Positions 1 to 7,802 of a DNA stretch of 16,730 bases are shown in pieces. The stretch is from NCBI RefSeq assembly GCF_937880195.1, contig NZ_CALFLA010000054.1, forward strand, positions 1-16,730, in the 5' to 3' direction. The notes under the pieces were generated by a model. That model was given only the letters and a program-made list of their open reading frames with translations, was not told the DNA's origin and did no database searches. Origin of the DNA: an uncultured Blautia sp. (GTDB lineage Bacteria; Bacillota; Clostridia; Lachnospirales; Lachnospiraceae). The position numbers and the translations under genes were made by a program. Position 1 is the stretch's first letter. Every line of letters starts with the position of its first letter.

Positions 1-4
1 CCAT
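1..4 (-). CDS. Start codon of a leftward gene cut by the window edge
   Basis: On the minus strand an ATG occupies 4-2. It is preceded by a strong ribosome binding site (AAGGAG, complement of 14-19) with about 9 nt spacing. A possible -10 box, TAATAT (complement of 40-45), lies further upstream. Only the first codon and one base are inside the window, so the product cannot be named. The gene would be divergent from typA. The call rests on the Shine-Dalgarno and start spacing alone. Confidence 0.5.
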
Positions 5-103
5 AATATAGTTCTCCTTCCTCTTTGGGTATTTTGTCTATATTAGCCTATGTACATGCCCGGAAGTTTAGAACCCGAATTTCAAAAAATTTTTTTGTAC
101 ACC

Positions 104-131
104 TTGTAATCTGCGAAAAATGTGGTAAACT
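104..131 (+). promoter_or_regulatory. Candidate sigma-A promoter of typA
   Basis: TTGTAA (104-109) and TAAACT (126-131) are separated by 16 bp and would leave a leader of roughly 55 nt before typA. Each box is an imperfect match. An A/T tract of A6 followed by T7 just upstream (84-96) could act as an UP-like or bent element. This is inferred from box similarity only. Confidence 0.35.
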
Positions 132-194
132 GAAATGTCGTACCGTGAAAAAAACACATTAATATAGAAGAAAAAAGAAAGGATTTCGATTTTT

Positions 195-2027
195 ATGAAG
201 ACCAAACGCGAAGACGTGCGCAACGTTGCCATTATCGCCCATGTTGACCATGGAAAAACAACTCTGGTTGACCAGCTTCTGAAGCAGAGCGGTGTTTTCC
301 GCGAAAACCAGGAGGTACAGGAGCGTGTCATGGACTCTAATGATATTGAGCGTGAGCGTGGTATCACTATTTTGTCCAAAAACACAGCCGTTCACTACAA
401 GGGTGTAAAAATCAACATCATTGACACACCTGGACATGCAGATTTTGGAGGCGAGGTTGAGCGTGTACTGAAAATGGTAGACGGCGTAATTCTTCTTGTA
501 GATGCCTTCGAGGGCGCTATGCCGCAGACAAAGTTTGTCCTTCGAAAAGCGCTTGAGCTTGATCTCCATGTGATTGTCTGCATCAACAAGATCGACCGTC
601 CGGAGGCCCGTCCTGACGAGGTGATCGACGAGGTACTTGAACTTCTCATGGACCTGGAGGCTTCTGACGAGCAGCTTGACTGTCCGTTCCTGTATGCCTC
701 TGCTAAAGCAGGACATGCTGTTCTTGATCTTTCCGACACACCAGAGAACATGGCTCCGCTTTTTGAAACTATTTTGAAATATATCCCGGCTCCGGAAGGA
801 GATCCTGACGCTGACACTCAGGTTCTTGTAAGCACCATTGACTACAATGAATATGTTGGACGAATCGGCGTAGGCAAAGTAGAAAACGGCAAAATCGCAG
901 TAAACCAGGAGCTGACTCTTCTTAACCACCATGACATTAACAAACGCCAGAGGGTTAAGATCAGTAAATTATATGAATTTGACGGCTTAAATAAAGTAGA
1001 AGTAAAGGAAGCCTCCATTGGTTCTATCGTAGCAGTTTCCGGTATTTCTGACATTCATATCGGCGATACTCTTTGCGGTGGAGATAATCCCGAGGCAATT
1101 CCTTTCCAGAAAATTTCTGAGCCTACCATTGCCATGAACTTCCTTGTAAACGACAGTCCTCTTGCAGGACAGGAGGGTAAATATATTACCTCCCGTCATT
1201 TAAGAGACCGTCTTTATCGTGAGCTGAACACAGACGTCAGCCTTCGTGTGGAAGATACTGAATCCACTGAGTGCTTTAAGGTTTCTGGACGAGGCGAACT
1301 TCATCTTTCTGTCCTTATTGAAAATATGCGCCGTGAAGGCTATGAGTTTGCAGTCAGCAAGCCAGAAGTCCTTTATCACTTTGACGAGCGCGGCAAGAAG
1401 CTGGAGCCAATGGAAATCGCATATGTAGACGTTCCTGAGGAATTTTCCGGTACTGTGATCCAGAAGCTCAGCGAGCGTAAAGGCGAGCTTCAGGGAATGA
1501 GTACAGCAAGCGACGGCTCTGTTCGTCTGGAGTTCCATATTCCTTCCCGTGGTCTGATCGGTTTCCGTAACGAATTTATGACTTCCACAAAAGGAACCGG
1601 AATCCTGAACACCATGTTTGACGGCTATTCTCTATATAAAGGGGATTTCCAGTATCGTAAACAGGGTTCCCTTATTGCCTTCGAAGCAGGCGAGGCTGTT
1701 ACCTACGGTCTGTTCTCCGCTCAGGAACGAGGCGTTCTTTTCATTGGACCAGGAGCAAAGGTATACAGCGGTATGGTCATTGGACAGAACGGAAAAGCTG
1801 AAGATATTGAGCTGAACGTATGTAAGACTAAACACCTTACCAATACACGTTCTTCTTCCGCAGACGAGGCTTTGAAGCTGACGCCGCCTAAGATCTTAAG
1901 TCTGGAGCAGGCCATCGAGTTTATTGATAATGATGAGCTTCTGGAGATCACTCCTACAAGCCTTCGTATCCGTAAAAGAATCCTTGATCCAAGAGAAAGA
2001 AAACGTGCATCCTTTAAAAAGGCTTAA
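195..2027 (+). CDS. typA: Ribosome-associated translational GTPase TypA/BipA
   Basis: This 610-residue protein has the full length of TypA/BipA, a ribosome-binding GTPase related to EF-G that acts in ribosome assembly and stress adaptation. The G1 loop AHVDHGKT is at residues 15-22, RGITI (switch I, G2) at 55-59, DTPGH (G3) at 77-81, NKID (G4) at 131-134, and an SAK G5 motif near 168. EF-G-like domains II, III and V and the TypA-specific C-terminal domain follow; the arginine- and lysine-rich C-terminus fits rRNA contact. The ATG is preceded by AAAGGA (178-183) with 11 nt spacing. The gene is monocistronic: a strong terminator begins 5 nt after its stop. The GTPase motifs and full-length collinearity make the assignment secure. 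Its exact cellular role in this organism is inferred from the family. Confidence 0.97.
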   Translation: MKTKREDVRNVAIIAHVDHGKTTLVDQLLKQSGVFRENQEVQERVMDSNDIERERGITILSKNTAVHYKGVKINIIDTPGHADFGGEVERVLKMVDGVILLVDAFEGAMPQTKFVLRKALELDLHVIVCINKIDRPEARPDEVIDEVLELLMDLEASDEQLDCPFLYASAKAGHAVLDLSDTPENMAPLFETILKYIPAPEGDPDADTQVLVSTIDYNEYVGRIGVGKVENGKIAVNQELTLLNHHDINKRQRVKISKLYEFDGLNKVEVKEASIGSIVAVSGISDIHIGDTLCGGDNPEAIPFQKISEPTIAMNFLVNDSPLAGQEGKYITSRHLRDRLYRELNTDVSLRVEDTESTECFKVSGRGELHLSVLIENMRREGYEFAVSKPEVLYHFDERGKKLEPMEIAYVDVPEEFSGTVIQKLSERKGELQGMSTASDGSVRLEFHIPSRGLIGFRNEFMTSTKGTGILNTMFDGYSLYKGDFQYRKQGSLIAFEAGEAVTYGLFSAQERGVLFIGPGAKVYSGMVIGQNGKAEDIELNVCKTKHLTNTRSSSADEALKLTPPKILSLEQAIEFIDNDELLEITPTSLRIRKRILDPRERKRASFKKA

Positions 2028-2031
2028 AAAC

Positions 2032-2065
2032 AAATCCCCGGACAAACCACTGTCCGGGGATTTTT
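2032..2065. terminator. Bidirectional intrinsic terminator between typA and the adhE operon
   Basis: A perfect 13-bp stem (2032-2044 paired with 2051-2063, G/C-rich core TCCCCGGACA) has a 6-nt loop AACCAC. A T run follows on the plus strand, and on the minus strand the tail reads TGTTTTT. It can end typA transcription and also the leftward transcript coming from the kinase gene. Confidence 0.93.
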
Positions 2066-2106
2066 ATATATTTAGGAGATTTTAAAATAAAACAAAGGGA
2101 TTCTGT

Positions 2107-2865
2107 TTACTGAAAATCAATAATATCTGTCCAGCGGAGCAGAAATTCTTCTTCCTCTGCCGCGCCCTTGGTAAGCTGCGCTGCCGCTGCAATAGGAAGC
2201 CATTTCTGCACGTACTGTTTTGCGGTATCGCTCTTTTTGCAGAAAAGGTTCAGATAAAGATCTGCCGCTTTCTGGTCTTTCAGGGCAAATTCCAGATAAG
2301 TAATAGCAGCGTCGCCGCTGGCGTTTCCCTGGGTTGCATGGGACCAGTCAACGATCTTCATACTTCCATCCTCTGCAACGATCACATTGCTTGGGTTAAA
2401 GTCTCCATGGCAAAGCTTGGTATGGTTCGGCATGGAGTCCAGTCTTGTCAGAAGCTCATAGCGTACTGTGGCGTCAAGTTTTTCCTTCATGCTCTCGATC
2501 TTACGGGCAAATTTATCCTTCTGGAGAGTCAGGCGGGGAGCTTTTTTCTCATGCATGGAAAGCTGAAGCTCCACAAATTTTTCCATGTATTCTTCCAGCT
2601 TTTCTGGATGTTCCTCCATAAGCTGCGCAAGAGTTTTTCCTTCTGCATACTCGATTACAACCGCCCATTCGCCGTCGATCTGAGTTACTTCCAGAACTTT
2701 TGGGATATCCAGGCCGCTTTCCTCTACCCGGGCCTGGCACAGAGCTTCATTAAAGACGTTTGCCTTTCCATGCTCTCTGGTAAATACCTTGACGATACGG
2801 TTTCCATCCTTATAAACCACCTTATATGGACGTGTCAAAACTACTTCTTTATCTTTCAGATTCAT
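2107..2865 (-). CDS. Aminoglycoside phosphotransferase (APH)-fold small-molecule kinase
   Basis: This 252-residue protein of the APH/choline-kinase superfamily transfers a phosphate from ATP to a small-molecule hydroxyl; the substrate is unknown. The catalytic loop HGDFNPSN is at residues 153-160 (catalytic Asp155, metal-binding Asn160) and the DFG-like IVDW motif with Asp173 follows. Lys26 in VKVF is a likely ATP lysine. The N-lobe is short. The start is set by GGGAGGG (complement of 2874-2880), 8 nt upstream of the ATG. The gene lies 21 nt after adhE on the same strand, with no terminator or clear promoter between, so it is probably cotranscribed with adhE. Presence of the family fold does not imply antibiotic resistance. 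A sugar, choline-like or other metabolite kinase is equally possible. Confidence 0.85.
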   Translation of the reverse strand: MNLKDKEVVLTRPYKVVYKDGNRIVKVFTREHGKANVFNEALCQARVEESGLDIPKVLEVTQIDGEWAVVIEYAEGKTLAQLMEEHPEKLEEYMEKFVELQLSMHEKKAPRLTLQKDKFARKIESMKEKLDATVRYELLTRLDSMPNHTKLCHGDFNPSNVIVAEDGSMKIVDWSHATQGNASGDAAITYLEFALKDQKAADLYLNLFCKKSDTAKQYVQKWLPIAAAAQLTKGAAEEEEFLLRWTDIIDFQ

Positions 2866-2886
2866 GGTAAATACCCTCCCTTTTCT

Positions 2887-5505
2887 TTATTTAGACTCTT
2901 TTCCGTAGTAAGCCTTCAGATAAATTTCCTTCAGCTCAGACATCAGCGGATATCTGGGGTTTGCGCCTGTACACTGATCGTTAAACGCCTGCTCTGTCAT
3001 TTCATCCAGAGTTTCCAGGAAATATTTCTCATCTACGTTGTAGTCTTTAATCGTCGGTTTGATCTCAATAGCTTTTTTAAGCTCTTCCAGCTTATCCAGG
3101 AGCTTCTCAAATACTTCCTGATCGTCTTTACCAGTAAGTCCTACAAAGCGTCCGATCTCTGCATAGCGGGCCAGTGTATGCGGATACTGATACTGTGGGA
3201 ACGTACCCATCTTTGTAGGTACTTCAACACTATTATAGCGCATAACATCTGTAAGGACCAGAGCGTTTGCAATTCCGTGAGGAATATGGTGGAAAGCTCC
3301 AAGTTTATGTGCCAGAGAATGGTTTACGCCAAGGAAAGCATTTGCAAATGCCATACCTGCCATGCAGGAAGCGTTTGCCATATGATCTCTTGCCTCCACG
3401 TCATTTCCGTCCTTATATGCTCTTGGGAGATAATCAAATACAAGTTTGATGGCCTTCAGGGCAAGGCTGTCTGTGTAATCAGATGCCATAACAGAAACAT
3501 AAGCCTCAATGGCATGTGTCATAACGTCAATACCGGAAGCACAGGTAAGACCCTTTGGCGCGCTCATCATATTGTCTGTATCTACGATAGCCATATTCGG
3601 CATCAGCTCATAATCTGCCAGCGGCCATTTAATGCCAGTCTCTTTATCTGTGATAATGGCAAAAGGCGTCACCTCAGAACCTGTACCAGAAGAAGTCGGA
3701 ATTGCTACAAAATAAGCCTTTTTGCCCATTTTCGGGAAAGTATAAATTCTCTTTCTGATATCCATGAAATCCATTGCCATATCATCAAAATCAGCATCCG
3801 GATTCTCATAAAGCACCCACATAACCTTACCGGCATCCATTGCAGAACCGCCGCCAAGAGCAATGATACAGTCAGGCTCAAAAGCCCGCATTGCCGCTGC
3901 GCCTGCCTTAGCAGAAGAAAGAGACGGATCCGGTTCTACGTCAGAGAAGCAGGTATGTACAATTCCCATCTGATCCAGTTTATCTTCAATCGCTTTTGTA
4001 TATCCGTTTTTGTAAAGGAAAGAGTCTGTCACAATAAAGCAGCGTTTTTTGCCCATAACAGTTCCCAGTTCATCAAGGGCAACCGGCATACAGCCTTTTT
4101 TGAAATAAACTTTTTCCGGTGTTCTCATCCAGAGCATGTTCTCTCTCCTCTCTGCAACGGTTTTGATATTAATAAGATGCTTTACTCCTACGTTTTCAGA
4201 TACGGAGTTTCCGCCCCAGGAGCCGCAACCAAGTGTCAGAGAAGGAGCCAGCTTAAAGTTGTAAAGATCGCCGATGCCTCCCTGAGAGGACGGGGTGTTT
4301 ACAAGAATACGGCAGGTTTTCATTGCCGCTGCATGTTTTGCCATCTTCTCTTTTTCATTTACATTAATATAAAGAGAAGAAGTATGGCCGTACCCTCCGT
4401 CAGCTACAAGCTGCTCTGCCTTTGCAATAGCTTCGTCAAAGGTTTTTGCCTTATACATGGCAAGTACAGGAGAAAGTTTTTCATGAGCAAATTCCTCGCT
4501 GATATCTACAGATTCTACCTCGCCGATCAGGATCTTTGTTTCAGCCGGAACCTTTACTCCTGCCATTTCTGCGATAGTTGCCGCTTTCTGGCCTACGATC
4601 TTTGCATTCAGAGCGCCGTTGATAAGAATTGTTTTTCTTACCTTATCAAGCTCATCCTTTTTCAGGAAGTAGCAGCCTCTGTAGGCAAACTCATCCTTTA
4701 CTGCCTGATATACGCTTTCCAGAACAGTTACAGACTGCTCGGACGCGCAGATCATACCATTGTCAAAAGTTTTGGAATGAATAATAGAGTTTACTGCCAG
4801 ACGTACGTCTGCAGTATCGTCAATAATAACAGGTGTGTTTCCTGCGCCTACTCCAAGAGCCGGTTTGCCGGATGAATAAGCGGCTTTTACCATTCCCGGA
4901 CCTCCTGTTGCAAGAATGATGTCCGCTTCTTTCATAACCAGGTTTGTAAGCTCCAGGCTTGGTACGTCGATCCATCCAATGATTCCCTCAGGAGCGCCGG
5001 CCTTTACTGCTGCCTCCAGAACAAGTTTTGCCGCTGCAATAGTACAGCCTTTTGCACGAGGATGAGGACTGATGATAATTGCATTTCTTGTTTTCAGCGC
5101 GATCAGCGTTTTAAAAATTGCTGTGGATGTAGGGTTTGTTGTAGGAATAACTGCAGCGATCAGACCGATGGGCTCTGCAATCTTCTTGATTCCGTAAACC
5201 GTATCTTCCTCGATCACACCGCAGGTTTTTGTATTTTTGTAAGCATTGTAAATATATTCAGACGCATAATGGTTTTTGATCACCTTGTCTTCCACAATAC
5301 CCATGCCTGTTTCCTCAACAGCCATTTTTGCCAGAGGAATACGTGCTTTGTCAGCAGCGGTAGCCGCAGCTTTAAAGATCTTGTCTACCTGCTCCTGTGT
5401 ATAGGTGGCGAAAAGTTTCTGTGCTTCTTTCATCGCAGCCATTTTTGCTTCCAGCGCTTCTGCATTGTCGATCACAGCCGGGATGTGGGTTTCTTTCTTT
5501 GCCAT
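2887..5505 (-). CDS. adhE: Bifunctional acetaldehyde-CoA/alcohol dehydrogenase AdhE
   Basis: AdhE reduces acetyl-CoA to acetaldehyde and then to ethanol, oxidising two NADH; it assembles into spirosome filaments in the cytosol. The 872-residue length is typical. An N-terminal CoA-acylating aldehyde dehydrogenase domain (about 1-450) carries the catalytic cysteine at 253 in the FDNGMICASEQ segment and a GGPGMV motif at 201-206. The C-terminal iron-dependent alcohol dehydrogenase (about 465-868) has GGGSAMD at 551-557. Its predicted Fe ligands are Asp660, His664, His729 and His743, and His733 is the probable catalytic histidine. The start is fixed by AAGGAGGA just upstream of the ATG. It is the first gene of a two-gene operon with the kinase at 2107. 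The upstream region carries a near-consensus promoter and Rex-like operators, consistent with NADH-responsive control. There is no frameshift or missing catalytic residue. Confidence 0.98.
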   Translation of the reverse strand: MAKKETHIPAVIDNAEALEAKMAAMKEAQKLFATYTQEQVDKIFKAAATAADKARIPLAKMAVEETGMGIVEDKVIKNHYASEYIYNAYKNTKTCGVIEEDTVYGIKKIAEPIGLIAAVIPTTNPTSTAIFKTLIALKTRNAIIISPHPRAKGCTIAAAKLVLEAAVKAGAPEGIIGWIDVPSLELTNLVMKEADIILATGGPGMVKAAYSSGKPALGVGAGNTPVIIDDTADVRLAVNSIIHSKTFDNGMICASEQSVTVLESVYQAVKDEFAYRGCYFLKKDELDKVRKTILINGALNAKIVGQKAATIAEMAGVKVPAETKILIGEVESVDISEEFAHEKLSPVLAMYKAKTFDEAIAKAEQLVADGGYGHTSSLYINVNEKEKMAKHAAAMKTCRILVNTPSSQGGIGDLYNFKLAPSLTLGCGSWGGNSVSENVGVKHLINIKTVAERRENMLWMRTPEKVYFKKGCMPVALDELGTVMGKKRCFIVTDSFLYKNGYTKAIEDKLDQMGIVHTCFSDVEPDPSLSSAKAGAAAMRAFEPDCIIALGGGSAMDAGKVMWVLYENPDADFDDMAMDFMDIRKRIYTFPKMGKKAYFVAIPTSSGTGSEVTPFAIITDKETGIKWPLADYELMPNMAIVDTDNMMSAPKGLTCASGIDVMTHAIEAYVSVMASDYTDSLALKAIKLVFDYLPRAYKDGNDVEARDHMANASCMAGMAFANAFLGVNHSLAHKLGAFHHIPHGIANALVLTDVMRYNSVEVPTKMGTFPQYQYPHTLARYAEIGRFVGLTGKDDQEVFEKLLDKLEELKKAIEIKPTIKDYNVDEKYFLETLDEMTEQAFNDQCTGANPRYPLMSELKEIYLKAYYGKESK

Positions 5506-5555
5506 GTGAAATCCTCCTTATTTAACCTTTTATAAAAATATCTGTTACTTTTTCC

Positions 5556-5607
5556 TGTTAATGTGTCAAATAATTCCGTTAATTGATTAACGTTAATTAT
5601 TTGTCAA
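5556..5607 (-). promoter_or_regulatory. Rex-like TTAAC box cluster in the adhE leader
   Basis: The perfect palindrome CGTTAATTGATTAACG (5577-5592) contains GTTAA-N4-TTAAC, the core of the Rex operator consensus TTGTTAA-N4-TTAACAA. Immediately adjacent, 5592-5607 on the minus strand reads TTGACAAATAATTAAC. A further compressed copy (TTTGACACATTAACA on the minus strand) lies at 5556-5570. These sites are downstream of the predicted transcription start, inside the adhE leader. The Rex assignment comes from motif similarity and from adhE being a classic Rex target in Firmicutes. Confidence 0.55.
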
Positions 5608-5620
5608 ACTTTATGTTGTT

Positions 5621-5649
5621 ATTATATGAGATTGTTAATCATTTGTCAA
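5621..5649 (-). promoter_or_regulatory. Consensus sigma-A promoter of adhE overlapped by a Rex-like operator
   Basis: On the minus strand TTGACA (complement of 5644-5649) and TATAAT (complement of 5621-5626) are separated by exactly 17 bp, a perfect sigma-A promoter. Transcription would start near 5614 and give a leader of about 109 nt. TTGACAA-ATGA-TTAACAA (complement of 5632-5649) matches the Rex consensus at 12 of 14 defined positions and covers the -35 box, so a bound repressor would exclude RNA polymerase. Confidence 0.75.
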
Positions 5650-5766
5650 TCATGGTTTTCGCATAAATTTTGCTTCTGTATCTCTATTTTTTTATCAGAT
5701 TTATACAAATTCAAAATTTCTGTCATGTTTTTTTATCCCTTGCATATCTTAATTGATGGGGTCCCT

Positions 5767-5820
5767 CTTCTGTTCACAAATGCCGGAAGATTTAACCCAG
5801 GATTAACAGAAGCTTTTTTT
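5767..5820 (+). terminator. Terminator-like hairpin in the leader of the alarmone synthetase gene (possible attenuator)
   Basis: CTTCTGTT (5767-5774) pairs with AACAGAAG (5805-5812), followed by C and seven T residues (5814-5820). The loop is 30 nt. No gene reads into this site from the left on the plus strand, since adhE is divergent, so it would act on the leader of the gene starting at 5847. A competing pairing is possible: TTAAT at 5749-5753 with ATTAA at 5802-5806, plus GGGT at 5759-5762 with ACCC at 5795-5798. I do not recognise a known riboswitch here. The rest of 5650-5766 shows only a weak candidate promoter. Confidence 0.45.
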
Positions 5821-5846
5821 CTATTTGTTATAAGGAGCGTAAAATC

Positions 5847-6542
5847 ATGAACAGTTGTATTGCAGTAAAAGAAGAATCAAGATTTATCTATACAAAAATT
5901 GAGGAAGAACGACAGAGATTGAAGAAAAAAGAACAGTTTAAACGTCTGCTGACCAGCAGCGAATTTACAATGAAAGGAAAATGCGCCATCAGTCTTCTGC
6001 TGACAAAGCTGGACATCATAAACACGATCCTGCTGATGCAGCATGGACGGAGCGTTATCCAGATGAAAACCGGAAGACTGAAAGAATTTGACAGTATTTG
6101 CGCCAAAATGCAGAAAAAAGGACTGGAGCTGAATTTCAGCCTTGCCCTGGACCGTATCAACGATCTCATCGGCGTACGGGCTGTCTGCGCCTATGTGGAT
6201 GACATTTACCAGGTAGCGGATCTTATTGAAAAACAAAAGGATATACGGATCGTCAAAATCAAGGACTATATAAAACAGCCGAAAAAATCCGGCTATCAAA
6301 GCCTCCATCTGATTCTGGAAGCCGCTATTCCCCAGCAAAAGGATATTCAGTGGATCAAAGTGGAGCTGCAGCTGCGTACTGCAGCCATGGATTACTGGGC
6401 GAATCTGGATCACCAGCTTCGCTATAAGCGGGGAAAAAAGGAAACTCAGCTTATTGACGAAGAGCTTCAGCAATGTGCCTCCATGATCAGTACCCTGGAT
6501 CAGAAAATGCTGAAGATCCGAAAAAAGATTGACAAAATTTAA
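5847..6542 (+). CDS. Small RelA/SpoT-like GTP pyrophosphokinase (small alarmone synthetase)
   Basis: This 231-residue single-domain protein has the RelA/SpoT nucleotidyltransferase fold and is expected to transfer pyrophosphate from ATP to GTP/GDP to make (p)ppGpp. It has no HD hydrolase, TGS or ACT domains. Family motifs in order are GRLKEFDSI (76-84), INDLIGVRA with Asp106 (104-112), DYIKQPKKSGYQSLHL (140-155; Tyr150 is the predicted guanine-stacking residue, then His154), and VELQLRT with Glu173 (172-178), followed by MDYWANLDHQLRYK. Both presumed metal and catalytic acids (Asp106, Glu173) are present, so it is predicted active. The N-terminus to about 45 is lysine- and glutamate-rich and helical. 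AAGGAG (5832-5837) sits 9 nt before the ATG. It is divergent from adhE and alone in its unit, with a terminator-like hairpin in its leader. Confidence 0.9.
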   Translation: MNSCIAVKEESRFIYTKIEEERQRLKKKEQFKRLLTSSEFTMKGKCAISLLLTKLDIINTILLMQHGRSVIQMKTGRLKEFDSICAKMQKKGLELNFSLALDRINDLIGVRAVCAYVDDIYQVADLIEKQKDIRIVKIKDYIKQPKKSGYQSLHLILEAAIPQQKDIQWIKVELQLRTAAMDYWANLDHQLRYKRGKKETQLIDEELQQCASMISTLDQKMLKIRKKIDKI

Positions 6543-6543
6543 A

Positions 6544-6580
6544 CAGGATTCTGTCTCTTTTTTATCAGAGAAGAATCCTG
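6544..6580. terminator. Terminator hairpin between convergent alarmone synthetase and aminotransferase genes
   Basis: CAGGATTCT (6544-6552) pairs with AGAATCCTG (6572-6580), and an inner TCTCT/AGAGA stem (6554-6558 with 6567-6571) extends it. It is followed by CCTTTTCTATATTT on the plus strand and by TTTAAATTTT on the minus strand. It lies between two convergent stops and probably serves both, although neither T tract is strong. Confidence 0.75.
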
Positions 6581-6606
6581 CCTTTTCTATATTTGTTATT
6601 CTGTTT

Positions 6607-7797
6607 TTAACAAAGATGATATTCTTCAGCCAGCTTCCTGAATCTCGGAAGAGAATTAAGGATCGTTTCATGGGAAACGCAGTAAGCAAGCCTTACATAT
6701 CCCGGACAGGCAAAAGAGCTGCCCGGAACCATAAGAATATTATATTTTTTTCCTGCTTCACAGAACTCCTTTTCATCTGGAACAGGAGATTTCACAAAAA
6801 GATAAAAAGCGCCTTCTGGCTTTACGCACTGAAAACCGCAGTCCGTAAGGCCCTGGTAAAGAGCCTTGCGGTTTTTATCATATGCAGCCACGTCCACCTC
6901 TGCGTCAACGCAGCGGGCGATTACCTTCTGCATCAGCGACGGCGCGTTTACACTTCCCAGGATCCGGTTTGCGATTCCGGCAGCCGCGATCACAGTTTCA
7001 CTGTCCTCCATCTCGTCGGGAATCACCAGATAACCAATACGTTCTCCAGGCAGTGACAAGGATTTGCTGTAAGAATATCCTACTACTGTATTTTTATAAT
7101 ATTTGGTAAGATAGGGTACTTTTGCCCCGTCATAAGCCAGTTCCCGATAAGGCTCGTCAGAAATAAGACAGATTACGCTTCCATACTCTCTCTGCTTTTC
7201 CTCCAGGATCCCTGCCAGGGCCCGGATCGTTTCTTCCGAATAGATCACGCCAGTAGGATTATGAGGAGTGTTTACAATTACAGCCTTTGTGCGGGCGGTG
7301 ATTTTTTCTTTCAGCTCCTGAAGATTCGGCTGAAAGGTTTCTATATCTGGAGAGATTTCCACAATCTTTCCGTCATAATTCTTTATGTATGCCCCATATT
7401 CCAGAAAATACGGTGCAAAAACAACCACTTCATCTCCCGGATTCAGGATTGTTTTCAGTATAACATTCAGTCCGCTTGCAGCTCCTACGGTCATGATCAG
7501 GTTTTTTGCAGAAAAAGCAGTTCCAAACCGACGGTTCAAAGACTGCGCGATGGTTTCCCGTACATCCTCAAACCCGGCATTATTCATATAACCGTGAAGC
7601 GCTGTGGGCTCCTCGTTATTTACCAGGTGGATAATAGCCTCCCGCACACAGTCTGGAGCCGGAACACTGGGATTTCCCAGACTGAAATCAAAGACCTTAT
7701 CCTCTCCGTATTTTTTCTTAAGGCGGTTTCCCTCCTCAAACATGGTGCGGATTGCTGAATTATTCTGTACAAAAGGAATCATTTTTTCTGCTATCAT
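6607..7797 (-). CDS. PLP-dependent class I/II aminotransferase
   Basis: This 396-residue fold-type I aminotransferase resembles aspartate/aromatic aminotransferases and uses pyridoxal phosphate to exchange an amino group between an amino acid and a 2-oxo acid. Visible motifs are NPSVPAP (42-48), NTPHNPTG with Asn180 (176-183), SDEPY with Asp214 and Tyr217, SYSKSLSLPGER with the PLP lysine Lys245 and phosphate-contacting Arg253, and a C-terminal VRLAYCVS segment holding the predicted substrate-carboxylate arginine. The ATG is 5 nt after the stop of the upstream NSS transporter, and its ribosome binding site (AGGAGC) lies within the transporter's last codons. The two are therefore cotranscribed and probably translationally coupled. 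This suggests, by inference, that it transaminates the amino acid imported by the transporter. The substrate cannot be read from the sequence. Confidence 0.92.
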   Translation of the reverse strand: MIAEKMIPFVQNNSAIRTMFEEGNRLKKKYGEDKVFDFSLGNPSVPAPDCVREAIIHLVNNEEPTALHGYMNNAGFEDVRETIAQSLNRRFGTAFSAKNLIMTVGAASGLNVILKTILNPGDEVVVFAPYFLEYGAYIKNYDGKIVEISPDIETFQPNLQELKEKITARTKAVIVNTPHNPTGVIYSEETIRALAGILEEKQREYGSVICLISDEPYRELAYDGAKVPYLTKYYKNTVVGYSYSKSLSLPGERIGYLVIPDEMEDSETVIAAAGIANRILGSVNAPSLMQKVIARCVDAEVDVAAYDKNRKALYQGLTDCGFQCVKPEGAFYLFVKSPVPDEKEFCEAGKKYNILMVPGSSFACPGYVRLAYCVSHETILNSLPRFRKLAEEYHLC

Positions 7798-7802
7798 AGC
7801 TG

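Noticed and set aside
84..96. A6T7 tract upstream of typA
   Set aside because: It is a simple self-complementary A/T tract without a loop or G/C stem; it was not called a terminator or operator.
159..932. 257-codon minus-strand frame antisense to typA
   Set aside because: It is the shadow of the typA G-domain coding sequence, with no domain signature and no ribosome binding site.
2107..2865. Antibiotic resistance (aminoglycoside phosphotransferase) interpretation of the kinase gene
   Set aside because: Only the generic superfamily catalytic motifs are present, and the gene sits in an adhE operon; resistance cannot be inferred.
2338..4875. Very long (845-codon) plus-strand open frame antisense to adhE and the kinase gene
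   Set aside because: It lies across two well-supported genes on the other strand. Its translation is low-complexity in Cys, His, Phe and Ile with no recognisable domain, and it has no proper ribosome binding site. Codon bias of adhE leaves the opposite frame open.
5626..5850. 74-codon plus-strand frame in the adhE/alarmone synthetase intergenic region
   Set aside because: It starts within the adhE promoter, has no ribosome binding site and runs through the terminator-like hairpin.
5877..6689. 270-codon minus-strand frame antisense to the alarmone synthetase
   Set aside because: It overlaps a gene with intact catalytic motifs and crosses a terminator hairpin; its phenylalanine-rich translation is not protein-like.
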